The notes under the pieces: generated by a model
What the model was told of the DNA's origin: nothing
What the model saw: the letters and a program-made list of their open reading frames with translations, nothing else
The model's database searches: none
Assembly (NCBI GenBank): GCA_002428905.1
Contig: DIYD01000095.1
Coordinates: 1-9,521, forward strand
Reading direction: 5' to 3'
Length of the DNA: 9,521 bases
Source: Bacteroidetes bacterium UBA6063
GTDB taxonomy: Bacteria > Bacteroidota > Bacteroidia > NS11-12g > UBA9320
Shown here: piece by piece, positions 1-6,114 of the stretch
Position numbering within the stretch: the first letter of the stretch is position 1
Layout: each line of letters starts with the position of its first letter
Translations under genes and position numbers: made by a program

Positions 1-684
1 CAGATGGTGACGTGGTCGACGCATGAGAACCATCATGTTCGCAGGTTATCTACAGAAGGGTGCAGACCGCGATTACCCTGGGCAATGGCACTACCTGCAT
101 ATAAAAAAGACCCAACGCCTATTCTACCTATTCTCGAAACCTTAAAAAATGACCCAAGTGAATATGTTCGACGAAGCGTAGCCAACAATCTGAATGATAT
201 TGCGAAAGACAATGAAACTCTAGTCGTTGAAATTGCCAGGCAGTGGCTGGGCAAAACGCGAGAAACCGACGCACTGGTAAAACATGCGTGTCGCACATTG
301 CTTAAAAACGGTCATCCGGATATCTTACCTCTGTTTGGGCTAGATGCTTCGTCGATACAATTAAAGAAATTCAACCTGAATACACCCTTGGTATCCATGG
401 GTGAACGATTATCGTTCGATTTTAGTTTTGTGTATGACAAGACGGGCAACCAAAACGTACGTGTTGAGTATGCCATTTATCATCGGAAGAAAAATGGAGA
501 ACTTACAAAGAAAGTGTTCAAGGTAAGTGAGCGCGAGGTTAAGGGCCAGCAATTGATCGAAATCTCACGTGAGCACCATTTCAAACCCATAACAACACGC
601 GTTTATTACACTGGAGAACATCGTGTATCGGTCATATTGAATGGCAAAGAGTTTGAACCGAAGGCATTCCAGTTGATGGTATAA
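1..684 (+). CDS. AlkC-type DNA alkylation repair glycosylase, C-terminal part (5' truncated)
   Basis: The reading frame is open from base 1, so the true start lies upstream; 227 residues are visible. Numbered from base 1, the helical HEAT-like repeat section carries VRRLSTEG-RPRLPWA (about 13-28), then YVRRSVANNLNDIAKD (55-70), then HACRTLLKNGHPDIL (95-109). These blocks are characteristic of the AlkC branch of the AlkC/AlkD superfamily. These glycosylases excise N3-alkylated purines from DNA without flipping the base (family knowledge). From about residue 119 the protein turns beta-rich, matching the Ig-like C-terminal domain known for AlkC (FNLNTPLVSMGERLSFDFSF; YYTGEHRVSVILNGKEF). Full-length AlkC proteins are roughly 370 residues, so about 140 N-terminal residues are missing. 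The product should be cytosolic. It ends 27 bases before the next start and is probably transcribed separately. The family call is secure; substrate range cannot be read from the sequence. Confidence 0.9.
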   Translation, partial: QMVTWSTHENHHVRRLSTEGCRPRLPWAMALPAYKKDPTPILPILETLKNDPSEYVRRSVANNLNDIAKDNETLVVEIARQWLGKTRETDALVKHACRTLLKNGHPDILPLFGLDASSIQLKKFNLNTPLVSMGERLSFDFSFVYDKTGNQNVRVEYAIYHRKKNGELTKKVFKVSEREVKGQQLIEISREHHFKPITTRVYYTGEHRVSVILNGKEFEPKAFQLMV

Positions 685-694
685 CCAATCCATC
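675..694 (+). terminator. weak hairpin over the alkC-like stop codon
   Basis: GATGG (675-679) and CCATC (690-694) could form a 5-bp stem with a 10-base loop enclosing the TAA stop at 682-684. There is no run of T after it, so this is only a weak candidate for ending the repair-gene transcript. Confidence 0.15.
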
Positions 695-700
695 TGTGGC

Positions 701-708
701 TATATTTG
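701..708 (+). promoter_or_regulatory. Bacteroidota -7 promoter element (exact TAnnTTTG)
   Basis: TATATTTG matches the Bacteroidota sigma-ABfr -7 consensus TAnnTTTG exactly. It ends only 3 bases before the ATG at 712, so a start site 5-8 bases downstream would fall on or just inside the first codons. I see no well-spaced -33 TTG; the nearest (673-675) is 25 bases away, more than the usual spacing of about 17-23. It is either a promoter giving a leaderless message or a chance match. Confidence 0.4.
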
Positions 709-711
709 TGC

Positions 712-2025
712 ATGGCCCGATTTTCTGTATTCCGTCTAATACTACTTCCTCTAAGCCTTTTTATACACTCGAGTGTTTTTTCACATTCCGGTGGACATCA
801 TGGAGCGCTCAATCATTGGGACATCAATGACGGCGTGTACGCTTCTTTTGTTACAGCAAACGAACGTGAAGTCATACTTGAAAACCACCAGGGAGAGACC
901 ATGGTGGTTCCTCTGAGTGACTTAAGTAGCCAGGACAAAGCGTATGTTCAGAAGAAAATCCGTTACATAGCCCAACTCAATGCGAACAAACCATCCTTAA
1001 TACTTGCGTACCGAATCGAGTTGGCAATGTTTTTACTCTTACTTGCAGTTTTCGCTTTGTTCTCACTGACAGGGGCGCAGCGCTATCGCAGACTAATACA
1101 GTTCACCAGTGTTATACTCGTATCGTGTTCGATCTTTATTGCGTGTAATGATGATCCTGTTGTAGATGTGCCGGATGATACATTACCTGCAAATAATCCC
1201 GCAGAACTCGCCGCATTATTCGAGTCCTTTTCAGGGGTTACCACATCTTCGGATGACACCTATTTTTATGTGTCTTCGAATGGAATACCATCTCATGAAA
1301 TGATGACGGGCATTACCAACTGGCAACAACAAGTTCCGATGGATCACGATTACACCGGAAGCAACAGCTGGGCGATCCCATTGCGACCCGAAATTGCCGA
1401 CGAAGCCTTGTCAACCAAAACGAATCTGCTCAAAGGTGCTATTGCTATAGCTGCAAATGGTATCCCAATCTTCAACCCGCTCAACAATCGGGGAGAAGAT
1501 GCCAATGCCATCGGAGAACTGGACAAATGGGGAGGGCATTGTGGTAGAGCTGATGACTACCATTACCATATACCACCAGAACATCTGCAAGCTACGGTTG
1601 GAGATGGTAAACCGATCGCTTATGCCGTAGACGGTTTCCCAGTATATGGCCCAACTTCAGAGCAGTTGGATGAGAACCTGGGAAGATTCAACACCAAAGG
1701 GGGTTATCAATACCATACGATTGCCTCATATCCGTACTTTATTGCAGGTATGAAAGGAAAGGTACAACTTGACCCGAACACCCAGGCTCCGGAGAATCAG
1801 GTGATTCCTCAAGCCACAACTAAAGGCGTTCGACCGGCCTTAACTCCACTACAGGGAGCAGAAATCACGGGATTTACAAAGGTGAATGACAAGTCTTATA
1901 CCCTTACTTACACCCTGAACAATGAGACCTATACCATTGAGTACAGTTGGGACGATTTACGGGAGTATACCTATCGCTTTATTAAACCCGATGGGAGCTC
2001 AACCACATCGTCTTACCAACGTTAG
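712..2025 (+). CDS. YHYH-domain protein with signal peptide, SHD1-like region and two hydrophobic segments
   Basis: The 437-residue protein starts at ATG 712; a TTG at 706 lies inside a promoter-like motif and is less likely. Residues 1-24 form a signal peptide (RFSVFRLILLPLSLFIHSSVFS), followed by a His-rich HSGGHH. Residues 36-82 resemble an SHD1 domain (W..NDG...A.F...E..V.LEN..GE...VPLSDLS.QD..YV). Hydrophobic segments lie at about 104-121 and 128-145. The second ends in IFIACNDD, which looks like a lipobox. The C-terminal half is a YHYH domain: ANGIPIFNP, WGGHCG (273-278), DDYHYH (281-286), then YAVDGFPVYGP (304-314). YHYH proteins are mostly exported and of unknown function; the His and Cys clusters suggest metal binding (inference). 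The protein is probably envelope-anchored with the YHYH domain outside the cytoplasm. Its stop overlaps the stop of convergent panC. Confidence 0.85.
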   Translation: MARFSVFRLILLPLSLFIHSSVFSHSGGHHGALNHWDINDGVYASFVTANEREVILENHQGETMVVPLSDLSSQDKAYVQKKIRYIAQLNANKPSLILAYRIELAMFLLLLAVFALFSLTGAQRYRRLIQFTSVILVSCSIFIACNDDPVVDVPDDTLPANNPAELAALFESFSGVTTSSDDTYFYVSSNGIPSHEMMTGITNWQQQVPMDHDYTGSNSWAIPLRPEIADEALSTKTNLLKGAIAIAANGIPIFNPLNNRGEDANAIGELDKWGGHCGRADDYHYHIPPEHLQATVGDGKPIAYAVDGFPVYGPTSEQLDENLGRFNTKGGYQYHTIASYPYFIAGMKGKVQLDPNTQAPENQVIPQATTKGVRPALTPLQGAEITGFTKVNDKSYTLTYTLNNETYTIEYSWDDLREYTYRFIKPDGSSTTSSYQR

Positions 2026-2879
2026 ACAGACCTTCCTTTTAGCACCAGGTTATCTAATAACCGCACTCCTCCAAACTTCACTACAGTTAGGGCCACGATG
2101 TATTCGGCCTGATTGAGATCGGTTACTTCTTCCAGTGTATCTCCATTTACGCAGATGAGGTATTCCAGTTCGGCATCTTCAATGGAGTTTAAGTAGTTGA
2201 GGGTAGTTTCCAAGGCTTCGGCCAACGACTTAAAATAACAGCGCTCTTTCAACTTTAACAGCGACTTGTATATGAAGGCAGCCCGCTCTCTTATTTTTGG
2301 CTCTAATCGCTCGTTACGGCTACTCATGGCCAAACCATGTGGCTCCCGCAGGATTGGGCAGACCACAATGTCGATATCATGCTTCTTGTTCCGGACTAAC
2401 GTTTTGACAACAACCGTTTGCTGAAAATCCTTTTGTCCGAAGTACGCGCTGGTCGGTTTTACAATATCAAAGAAACGATTGACCACCTTGGCCACACCCT
2501 GGAAATGACCCGGTCGCAACGCCCCTTCGAAAATCGTGTCCAGTCCATTCAGGTCGATGGCGGCATCGTTGTAGTCTTCGCCGTAAAGATCGTCATAGTC
2601 GGGATGAAACAAATAGTCGACCCCGGCAGCTATGAGTATGCGTATGTCTTGAGCGATGGGCTGCGGGTATGCTTCCAAATCCATTTTATCGTCAAATTGC
2701 TTTGGATTGACGAAAATGCTACATACAACTGTATCATTTTCCTTCCTGGCCCGTTCCAGTAATGAAACGTGTCCGTTATGCAATGCACCCATGGTTGGGA
2801 CAAAGCCGATGGACTTGCCGTTGGTTTTTTGTTTGGCGAGTTCCGAATGTAGTAAAACAGCGGATTTGAATATAAACAT
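2022..2879 (-). CDS. panC: pantoate--beta-alanine ligase (pantothenate synthetase)
   Basis: This cytosolic enzyme makes pantothenate from pantoate, beta-alanine and ATP through a pantoyl-adenylate intermediate, the last step before coenzyme A synthesis. The 285-residue protein is full length for the family (about 280). Visible motifs are PTMGALHNGH (28-37, the HxxH-type ATP-binding signature with H34 and H37), FVNPKQF (56-62), EGALRPGHFQGVAKVV (118-133, pantoate and beta-alanine side), FGQKDFQQ (147-154) and the KMSKS-equivalent MSSRN (185-189). All key residues are present. The ATG at 2879 opens the frame close to the usual family N-terminus. It is transcribed away from the GT5-like gene, with about 100 bases between their starts. 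At its 3' end the TAA overlaps the TAG of the convergent YHYH gene. I found no convincing -7 element or terminator of its own. Confidence 0.97.
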   Translation of the reverse strand: MFIFKSAVLLHSELAKQKTNGKSIGFVPTMGALHNGHVSLLERARKENDTVVCSIFVNPKQFDDKMDLEAYPQPIAQDIRILIAAGVDYLFHPDYDDLYGEDYNDAAIDLNGLDTIFEGALRPGHFQGVAKVVNRFFDIVKPTSAYFGQKDFQQTVVVKTLVRNKKHDIDIVVCPILREPHGLAMSSRNERLEPKIRERAAFIYKSLLKLKERCYFKSLAEALETTLNYLNSIEDAELEYLICVNGDTLEEVTDLNQAEYIVALTVVKFGGVRLLDNLVLKGRSV

Positions 2880-2940
2880 ATAGTAAAAAAATTCTTAATA
2901 TACAAGTATTACGACTGGCGTTTTTGCCGATAATAGGGGG

Positions 2941-2948
2941 TATCTTTG
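2941..2948 (+). promoter_or_regulatory. Bacteroidota -7 promoter element for the GT5-like/DUF4270 pair
   Basis: TATCTTTG is an exact match to TAnnTTTG and lies 30 bases before the ATG at 2979, giving a leader of about 20-25 bases. TTTTTG at 2921-2926 could supply the upstream TTG, but its 14-base spacing is short. The leader before the ATG is A/T-rich with no Shine-Dalgarno, which is usual for the phylum. Confidence 0.6.
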
Positions 2949-2978
2949 CAGTCGCATTATAGTAAAACACATTTATTT

Positions 2979-3797
2979 ATGGAAAACAACAGAAAAAAAG
3001 TATTATTCATTTCTTCGGAGATGAGTCCTTTTTTAGAAAGTAACGCATTGTCTGATATCGCTCGCATGCTTCCACAAGCCGTTCAGGAGCAAGACAATGA
3101 AGTTCGTATCCTTGTTCCTCGATTTGGTGTTATTAATGAAAGAAGAAACAGACTACACGAAGTAGTACGTCTTTCAGGTATGAACATTACTATTGACGAC
3201 AATGATAACCCACTAACCATAAAAGTGGCTTCTATTCCAAACACCAAGATGCAAGTTTATTTCTTAGACAACGAAGATTACTTCCACCGCAAGTCTGTGT
3301 ACGGCGATGAGGAGAATTCATTCTTTGCAGACAATGACGAAAGAACAATTTTCTTTTGCAAAGGTGCTTTAGAAACCGTTAAGAAACTCGGTTGGTATCC
3401 AGACATCATTCACTGTCATGGTTGGATGACCAGCTTGATTCCATTGTACTTGAAAACAATTTACAAAGACGAACCGGTATTCGAAAATGCCAAAATCGTT
3501 TATAGTGTATTCGACAATGAGTTCCAGGAGTCGTTGGGTTCTGACTTCACACGGAAGGCAAGTTTAAATCACATCCAGGACGATGAGATGAAGCCATTCG
3601 AAAATGCAGATTGCTCAAGCATGTACATCGGTGCTATTACACACGCTGACGCAGTAGTTAAGTGTCAGGATGAAATCGCTCCAGAAGTACTAGACCATAT
3701 TCAGAACGCTACATCAAAACCTGTATTAGAACACAGAGGCGAGAACATCGCTGAAGAGTACACTGAATTCTATGACACATTGCTGGCTCAAAACTAG
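2979..3797 (+). CDS. short glycogen/starch synthase-like protein (GT5 N-terminal domain only)
   Basis: The 272-residue protein starts at ATG 2979; an upstream TTG at 2946 is inside the -7 promoter element. It aligns by eye with the N-terminal Rossmann half of GT5 glycogen synthases: KKVLFISSEMSPF (6-18), LSDIARMLPQA (24-34), EVRILVPRFG (41-50), VYFLDNEDYF (93-102), then PDIIHCHGWMTSLIPLYL (141-158, the counterpart of PDVVHAHDW). Genuine GlgA is about 480 residues with a KTGGL nucleotide-sugar motif and a C-terminal GT-B domain. Here ESNAL (20-24) replaces KTGGL and the C-terminal domain is absent. The frame ends cleanly and the next gene is unrelated, so this is a short family member and not a frameshift. 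It is unlikely to be a functional glycogen synthase; a binding or regulatory role is inference. Similar short proteins beside panC and DUF4270 are, from memory, common in flavobacteria. Confidence 0.85.
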   Translation: MENNRKKVLFISSEMSPFLESNALSDIARMLPQAVQEQDNEVRILVPRFGVINERRNRLHEVVRLSGMNITIDDNDNPLTIKVASIPNTKMQVYFLDNEDYFHRKSVYGDEENSFFADNDERTIFFCKGALETVKKLGWYPDIIHCHGWMTSLIPLYLKTIYKDEPVFENAKIVYSVFDNEFQESLGSDFTRKASLNHIQDDEMKPFENADCSSMYIGAITHADAVVKCQDEIAPEVLDHIQNATSKPVLEHRGENIAEEYTEFYDTLLAQN

Positions 3798-5157
3798 CGG
3801 TAAGGCTGTCCAAAGGGCAGCCTTACTTATTTCTTTCCTACTTGTATTTATTACCTCCTGTAAAAAAGAAGACAACCAAATTGGTGTTGACTTTTTACCT
3901 GATGATAGCAACTTCAGAAGTATCGTTGTTGACACATTAAGTGTTGTGGCGTATACGGTTCAGGAAGATACCATCAAGGTTGATTCTCTTTCTACGAATC
4001 TGTTGGGCGCAATCAACGATCCTGCTTTCGGAATGCGTACAGCAAACCTCTACACACAGGTTTTACTTCGAGAGATTAATGTAGACTTTGGTGCGAACCC
4101 AGGTATCGACTCGGTGATTTTGTCACTGGCACGGAACACTGGTTCATCGGCCTATGGAAACGATGCAAGTGAAATTGATTTTGACATCCACAAGATGGAT
4201 GAAATCATTGACAACAACCTCTCGTATTACTCCAACTACAAACCGCAACTTGGCGACAAGATCGGCAGCTGGCAAGGCAACTTACGATCGAACGATACCG
4301 CCTGGTTTGAAGAAGATGGCGATTTGAAATGGCAGATAAATACCTTTAGGATTCCATTGAACAACAGCTTTGGCGAGGAATTCTTTGCGAACGCTGGCCA
4401 GTATGGAAGCAACGAAGTATTTCTAAACTTCCTAAATGGTATCGCCCTAATTCCAAAAACAGCCGGTCTGGCTTCTGGAGACGGTGCTATGGTAGGCATT
4501 GATAAATTCTCGGACAACTCGAAACTGATCGTGTATTATAATGATGGTCTTCGGAAAGAATTTGAAATCAACAGTGAATCGCAAAACTTATCTACGTATA
4601 CGTTAGCGGGTCTTCCGAGTACGATTACGGATCAGGTAAGCAATCCTGGAACGCATTACAACACCACGTATGCACAAACGCTTGCAGGGCATAAAATTAA
4701 AATCGACATACCCAATTTATTGAGTTTAGTGGCAGACGGAAACGCAATTGCCATTAACGAGGCTAAGATTACGTTTAAGGTTAAGGACGGCTCCACTTCA
4801 ACGGCCTTCCCGGCACCCGACCGTATGTTACTGCTTCAACCTTCCGAAGTGGACGGGTCAAATGCATTTATTCTGGATCTTGTAGATGTACTCTTCCCTC
4901 CTAGTTCGGCCTGGATTGGAAACGTAAATTACGGAGGGAACTATGATGAGACTACAGGCACCTACACCTTCCGATTTAATCGTCATTTACAAAGTGTACT
5001 TGACACGTATTTAAATAGTGGAGAAGATGCGAACCGGGGCTTCTATTTGGTTATACCATCTGACAATCCGATCACACCCAGCCGATTGATACTGGACACA
5101 GACAACAATGGGGTAACAAAAAATTTGAACCTAAAAATCACATACACCAAACTTTAA
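3772..5157 (+). CDS. DUF4270 family lipoprotein
   Basis: The 461-residue protein has a lipoprotein signal: a basic n-region (KTSGKAVQR), hydrophobic AALLISFLLVF and lipobox ITSC with the lipidated cysteine at 30, followed by KKEDNQIGVDFLPDD. The start of the mature region (IGVDFLPDDSNF), the segments LLGAINDPAFGMRTANLYTQ (57-76) and IDSVILSLA, and the ending RLILDTDNNGVTKNLNLKITYTKL fit DUF4270, a Bacteroidota-specific envelope lipoprotein family of unknown function. The ATG at 3772 overlaps the preceding gene by 26 bases. No in-frame ATG, GTG or TTG lies between it and the signal peptide, so it is the probable start and suggests translational coupling. Mature residues are mostly beta-strand-like with many Asn, Asp and Ser, typical of outer-membrane-associated lipoproteins. 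A strong hairpin lies in its signal-peptide codons. No enzymatic motif is visible. Confidence 0.85.
   Translation: MTHCWLKTSGKAVQRAALLISFLLVFITSCKKEDNQIGVDFLPDDSNFRSIVVDTLSVVAYTVQEDTIKVDSLSTNLLGAINDPAFGMRTANLYTQVLLREINVDFGANPGIDSVILSLARNTGSSAYGNDASEIDFDIHKMDEIIDNNLSYYSNYKPQLGDKIGSWQGNLRSNDTAWFEEDGDLKWQINTFRIPLNNSFGEEFFANAGQYGSNEVFLNFLNGIALIPKTAGLASGDGAMVGIDKFSDNSKLIVYYNDGLRKEFEINSESQNLSTYTLAGLPSTITDQVSNPGTHYNTTYAQTLAGHKIKIDIPNLLSLVADGNAIAINEAKITFKVKDGSTSTAFPAPDRMLLLQPSEVDGSNAFILDLVDVLFPPSSAWIGNVNYGGNYDETTGTYTFRFNRHLQSVLDTYLNSGEDANRGFYLVIPSDNPITPSRLILDTDNNGVTKNLNLKITYTKL
3800..3826 (+). terminator. strong hairpin just after the GT5-like stop, inside the DUF4270 signal-peptide codons
   Basis: GTAAGGCTG (3800-3808) pairs perfectly with CAGCCTTAC (3818-3826). 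The inner TCC/GGG extends the stem to 12 bp (one T-G wobble) with an AAA loop. The T-rich TTATTTCTTTCCT follows at 3827-3839. It starts 3 bases after the upstream stop codon. Because the DUF4270 frame reads through it, it may act as a partial terminator or attenuator setting the ratio of the two proteins. Confidence 0.6.
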
Positions 5158-5171
5158 TTAAAAGTTGGTGT
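5144..5171 (+). terminator. hairpin terminator overlapping the DUF4270 stop codon
   Basis: ACACCAA (5144-5150) plus CTTT (5152-5155), with one bulged A, pairs with AAAG (5161-5164) plus TTGGTGT (5165-5171) around the loop AATTA. This is an 11-bp stem that encloses the TAA stop (5155-5157). A short T-rich tail (TTAATTT) follows, so it probably ends the GT5-like/DUF4270 transcript. Confidence 0.6.
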
Positions 5172-5179
5172 TTAATTTG
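5172..5179 (+). promoter_or_regulatory. possible -7 element for the DAHP synthase gene
   Basis: TTAATTTG differs from TAnnTTTG at one position (T for A at position 2). It directly follows the upstream terminator hairpin and lies 16 bases before the presumed TTG start at 5196. A clear -33 TTG is not evident. Confidence 0.35.
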
Positions 5180-5195
5180 CAAAAACTATATCGAG

Positions 5196-6056
5196 TTGAC
5201 ACAAGAACCGAAATACAAATTGGCGAGCCGACAATGGAAGAAGAACAACACCGTTGTTACTGCTAAGGATTGCCAAATTGGTGGAGACGAGTTATTGCTC
5301 ATTGCCGGGCCTTGCGCTGTTGAAAACGAACAACAGCTCGACCAAATTGCGTCGTTTGTTTCCGGTTTGGGTATTAAGTTTTTACGTGGAGGTGCATACA
5401 AACCAAGAACTTCTCCCTACAACTTTCAAGGGCTTCAGAAAGAAGGACTGGAACTGCTGAAACAAGCCTCCGATCGATATAATCTTGGTATTGTTACCGA
5501 GGTTATGGATTTGAGTTTACTGGATACGGTTTACCCATATACCGACATCATTCAGATTGGCTCCCGAAATATGAAGAACTATCACTTCTTGAAGGAGTTG
5601 GGCAAAACCGATAAACCCATTATGCTGAAACGAGGCATGGATGCAACGGTAGAAGAATGGTTGTTGGCCGCAGAATATCTTCTCTTAGGTGGCAACGACC
5701 AGGTCATCTTGTGTGAGCGCGGTATTCGCACCTTCGACACAAGCAATCGAAATACGCTGGATGTTGCCGGTTTAGCGTTGGCAAAAGAATTATCGCACTT
5801 GCCGGTCATTTCAGATCCTAGTCAGGCTACCGGAAATCGAAACTTAATCCGAGCTACGAGTCTGGCTTCAATTGCTGCCGGTGCAGACGGATTAATGATT
5901 GAAGTACATAACAACCCAACCGATGCCTTATCGGATGGGCCTCAATCGCTTTACCTGGATCAGTTGCAGGACATGATGCCTGATCTGGCACGAATCGCTG
6001 CCGCGATGAACAAGACTTTTTCCTGGCAGAAACAGCCTGAAATCATAAATGCCTAA
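5196..6056 (+). CDS. 3-deoxy-7-phosphoheptulonate (DAHP) synthase, type I-beta
   Basis: This enzyme condenses phosphoenolpyruvate with erythrose 4-phosphate in the first step of the shikimate pathway to aromatic amino acids. The 286-residue protein is a bare TIM-barrel form with no chorismate mutase or ferredoxin-like regulatory domain. Motifs are LIAGPCAVE (35-43, metal ligand C40), RGGAYKPRTSPYNFQG (64-79), IGSRNMKNY (121-129), PIMLKRGM (141-148), VEEWLLAAEY (152-161), ILCERGIRTF (171-180), NRNTLDV (184-190), then IEVHNNPTDALSDGPQSL (235-252; E236 and D247). The family's metal-binding DPSH motif reads DPSQ (207-210): Gln replaces His. The best start is TTG 5196, since no in-frame ATG lies between the upstream gene and the conserved core. 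It is probably its own transcription unit, bounded by hairpins on both sides. Feedback behaviour cannot be predicted because no regulatory domain is present. Confidence 0.93.
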   Translation: MTQEPKYKLASRQWKKNNTVVTAKDCQIGGDELLLIAGPCAVENEQQLDQIASFVSGLGIKFLRGGAYKPRTSPYNFQGLQKEGLELLKQASDRYNLGIVTEVMDLSLLDTVYPYTDIIQIGSRNMKNYHFLKELGKTDKPIMLKRGMDATVEEWLLAAEYLLLGGNDQVILCERGIRTFDTSNRNTLDVAGLALAKELSHLPVISDPSQATGNRNLIRATSLASIAAGADGLMIEVHNNPTDALSDGPQSLYLDQLQDMMPDLARIAAAMNKTFSWQKQPEIINA

Positions 6057-6080
6057 GCCCGCTGGCTTTTAGGATTTTTT
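6052..6080 (+). terminator. rho-independent terminator overlapping the DAHP synthase stop codon
   Basis: CCTAA (6052-6056) and GCC (6057-6059) pair with GGC (6064-6066) and TTAGG (6069-6073) around the loop CGCT, with a two-T bulge. The stem is followed by A and six T (6075-6080). The TAA stop (6054-6056) is part of the stem. The T-run makes this the most classical terminator in the window. Confidence 0.7.
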
Positions 6081-6084
6081 CAAT

Positions 6085-6092
6085 TTTCTTTG
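6085..6092 (+). promoter_or_regulatory. possible -7 element for asd
   Basis: TTTCTTTG has one mismatch to TAnnTTTG and lies 22 bases before the asd ATG, the same kind of spacing as the exact element upstream of the GT5-like gene. It follows the DAHP synthase terminator directly. No lysine riboswitch or other structured leader fits in the 58 bases available. Confidence 0.4.
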
Positions 6093-6114
6093 CAAAAATT
6101 TTTAACACAATACA

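Noticed and set aside
2418..2762. 114-residue open frame on the plus strand opposite panC
   Set aside because: It lies wholly inside panC, whose family motifs are complete on the minus strand, and its translation shows no recognisable motif.
2946..2978. TTG at 2946 as an earlier start for the GT5-like gene
   Set aside because: The TTG is the last part of an exact TAnnTTTG promoter element, and the ATG at 2979 begins right at the conserved N-terminus (KKVLFISSE).
3772..5157. Frameshifted C-terminal half of glycogen synthase downstream of the GT5-like gene
   Set aside because: The downstream frame encodes a lipoprotein with DUF4270 features and no GT-B C-terminal motifs, so the GT5-like gene is naturally short and not broken.
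6057..6114. Lysine riboswitch or T-box ahead of asd
   Set aside because: Only 58 bases are available, and they are occupied by a terminator and a -7-like element; there is no room or sequence for either structure.
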